Shown piece by piece: positions 63,071 to 64,000 of a stretch of 64,000 bases of DNA. The translations under genes and the position numbers were made by a program. Position 1 is the first letter of the stretch. The number at the start of each line of letters is the position of its first letter. The notes under the pieces are model-generated. The model did no database searches. It had not been told where the DNA came from and saw only the letters and a list, made by a program, of their open reading frames with translations. The DNA comes from Adiantum capillus-veneris (lineage: Eukaryota > Streptophyta > Polypodiopsida > Polypodiales > Pteridaceae): NCBI GenBank assembly GCA_014529385.2, contig CM043948.1:83820260-83884259 (forward strand). Reading direction: 5' to 3'.

Positions 63071-63330
63071 TAATATATTAACACCAAGATAATAATTAAA
63101 ATTTCAAACATGTTGAAATATGAAAATGTTTAATATCAATGTTCAATATTTAGACCGACTTTTAATGTGAACGATTTGTTACAAAAAATGAAATATATAC
63201 AATTTTTAATGATTATGATTTTAGAATAGTAATTGAATAAATGTACAATCGATTTAACTATAATGCAATGGAAGATAAAATTTTAGAAAAAGATCACTAA
63301 AAGTTAACCTTATGAAAAAGTAGTCTACTT
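63071..63330. other. A+T-rich region upstream of the kinase-like gene
   Basis: Very A+T-rich, no ORF. On the minus strand it would be the promoter or leader of the kinase-like gene. Confidence 0.35.
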
Positions 63331-63477
63331 GTATGAGTTAAAAACTCTAACACAAGTGTGGACACTACTAAACACAGAACACTAGAAGTTTACATCACAC
63401 GAAAGTAGTCTATTAGACTACGAAAAATGTACGTTATGCACTAATAGCCCAACTGTGTGAGCTAATAGCTCTAACAT
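63331..63477 (-). repeat. Quasi-palindromic repeats, inverted relative to 49731-50296
   Basis: Read on the minus strand, 63331-63353 is GTGTTAGAGT...AACTCATAC and 63455-63477 is ATGTTAGAGC...GCTCACAC. They are 124 bp apart, like the spacing on the left side, and lie about 260-410 bp upstream of the kinase-like gene start. Confidence 0.75.
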
Positions 63478-63671
63478 AAGAGTGGTCACTACTATCTAAT
63501 TGATTGACTGTCAGGACAAGGGTTCTGTAGGGGCAAGGCCTAAACCTAAGGACTAGGGCGGTCATGGACTACGGCCAAGGGCCGGGCTAGACAGTGTGGA
63601 CAGGGGATCCGTCTAGGGCAAGGGGCTAGGAGCCCGCCTATCCTATGTTCTAGCATCCCTAGTTCTTATAT

Positions 63672-63683
63672 TGGTATCAGAGC
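63672..63683 (+). other. Primer binding site (initiator tRNA-Met)
   Basis: TGGTATCAGAGC, the same 12 bases as in the chromovirus at 14020. Confidence 0.88.
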
Positions 63684-63743
63684 TCAGGGGAGGAAAGCAG
63701 CGATGGAGGAGGGATTGCAAGCATGGTCTCCTCTCTCCCTCTT

Positions 63744-63744
<1 letters not shown>

Positions 63745-63815
<71 letters not shown>
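63745..63815. repeat. (CT)n microsatellite
   Basis: Long CT run in the leader of the terminal LTR element; reading frames across it are artefacts. Confidence 0.95.
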
Positions 63816-63818
<3 letters not shown>

Positions 63819-64000
63819 CTCAATCTCTCTCGATCTCTCTCGTGAAGGATGGACTCCCTTTCATGGCGAGCTTGGATTGACACGCAGCCAAGGCGGATGG
63901 AATTGAATGCAAGCATGCATGCATGGCTAAAGAAGCTCGTGGAATTTGCATGCCGCTCCTCCCAAGGCGGGCTCGACAGAGGCTAAGGAACGGCGGGAAC

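Larger units (their letters stand above)
63509..64000 (+). mobile_element. Start of another LTR retrotransposon, cut by the window end
   Basis: A primer binding site TTGGTATCAGAGCTCAGG (63671-63688), complementary to initiator tRNA-Met, marks the end of a 5' LTR near 63670. The LTR start is uncertain; TGTCAGGAC at 63509 is a candidate, which would make a very short LTR. After the site come (CT)n (63745-63815) and a short frame beginning MDSLSWRAWIDTQP at 63849 that stops near 63984. The element continues beyond the window. Confidence 0.6.

Overview
This is a nuclear, A+T-rich stretch of a land-plant genome, most likely a seed plant. The evidence is LTR retrotransposons primed by initiator tRNA-Met, a CACTA element, hAT-like and MULE-like transposase remnants, and abundant (GA)n, (CA)n and (TA)n microsatellites. 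The species cannot be named from the sequence. No intact ordinary host gene is visible. Almost everything recognisable is a mobile element, and most copies are broken.

Layout. 1-12385: old, decayed retroelement sequence, namely a Ty3/Gypsy gag-protease relic (about 1964-3845) and the 3' end of a Copia element with its LTR (5889-7087). 12386-21208: a complete, very young Ty3/Gypsy chromovirus with near-identical 1.63-kb LTRs, a 5-bp target duplication and one in-frame stop in gag-pol. 21553-21908: a 178-bp tandem duplication. 23341-26850: a decayed gag plus two retropepsin-like modules with no reverse transcriptase after them. 28.9-30.4 kb: microsatellites, a perfect 122-bp palindrome and a diverged tandem repeat. 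30435-38328: a MULE-like transposase pseudogene split by a complete Copia element (Copia-1, 30672-35845, minus strand, target duplication ATTTG). 39210-41835: an unassigned broken ORF, GC-rich repeat sequence and a small hypothetical ORF with a partial 180-bp duplication. 41836-47537: a complete CACTA transposon (target duplication TAA) with a broken TnpD-type transposase that carries an in-frame 282-bp internal duplication. 49.3-52.4 kb: a repeat-rich leader and a broken BED/DUF659-type hAT transposase. 52.4-55.6 kb: LTR-like sequence. 56226-61602: a second complete but defective Copia element (Copia-2, minus strand, target duplication ACATT). 61692-63070: a broken gene with an unassigned N-terminal region and a protein-kinase-like domain. 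63672-64000: the primer binding site and leader of another LTR element that runs off the window.

Relationships. LTR divergence read by eye orders the insertions: the chromovirus is youngest (about 0.4%), then Copia-1 (about 4%) and Copia-2 (about 5-6%). The decayed Copia copy at 5.9-7.1 kb is the same family as Copia-1. The most unusual signals are the perfect palindrome, and a quasi-palindromic motif repeated upstream of both the hAT-like gene (plus strand) and the kinase-like gene (minus strand), which places inverted repeat clusters at the two ends of a roughly 14-kb segment. Also notable are three unrelated tandem duplications with almost the same unit length (178, 179 and 180 bp).
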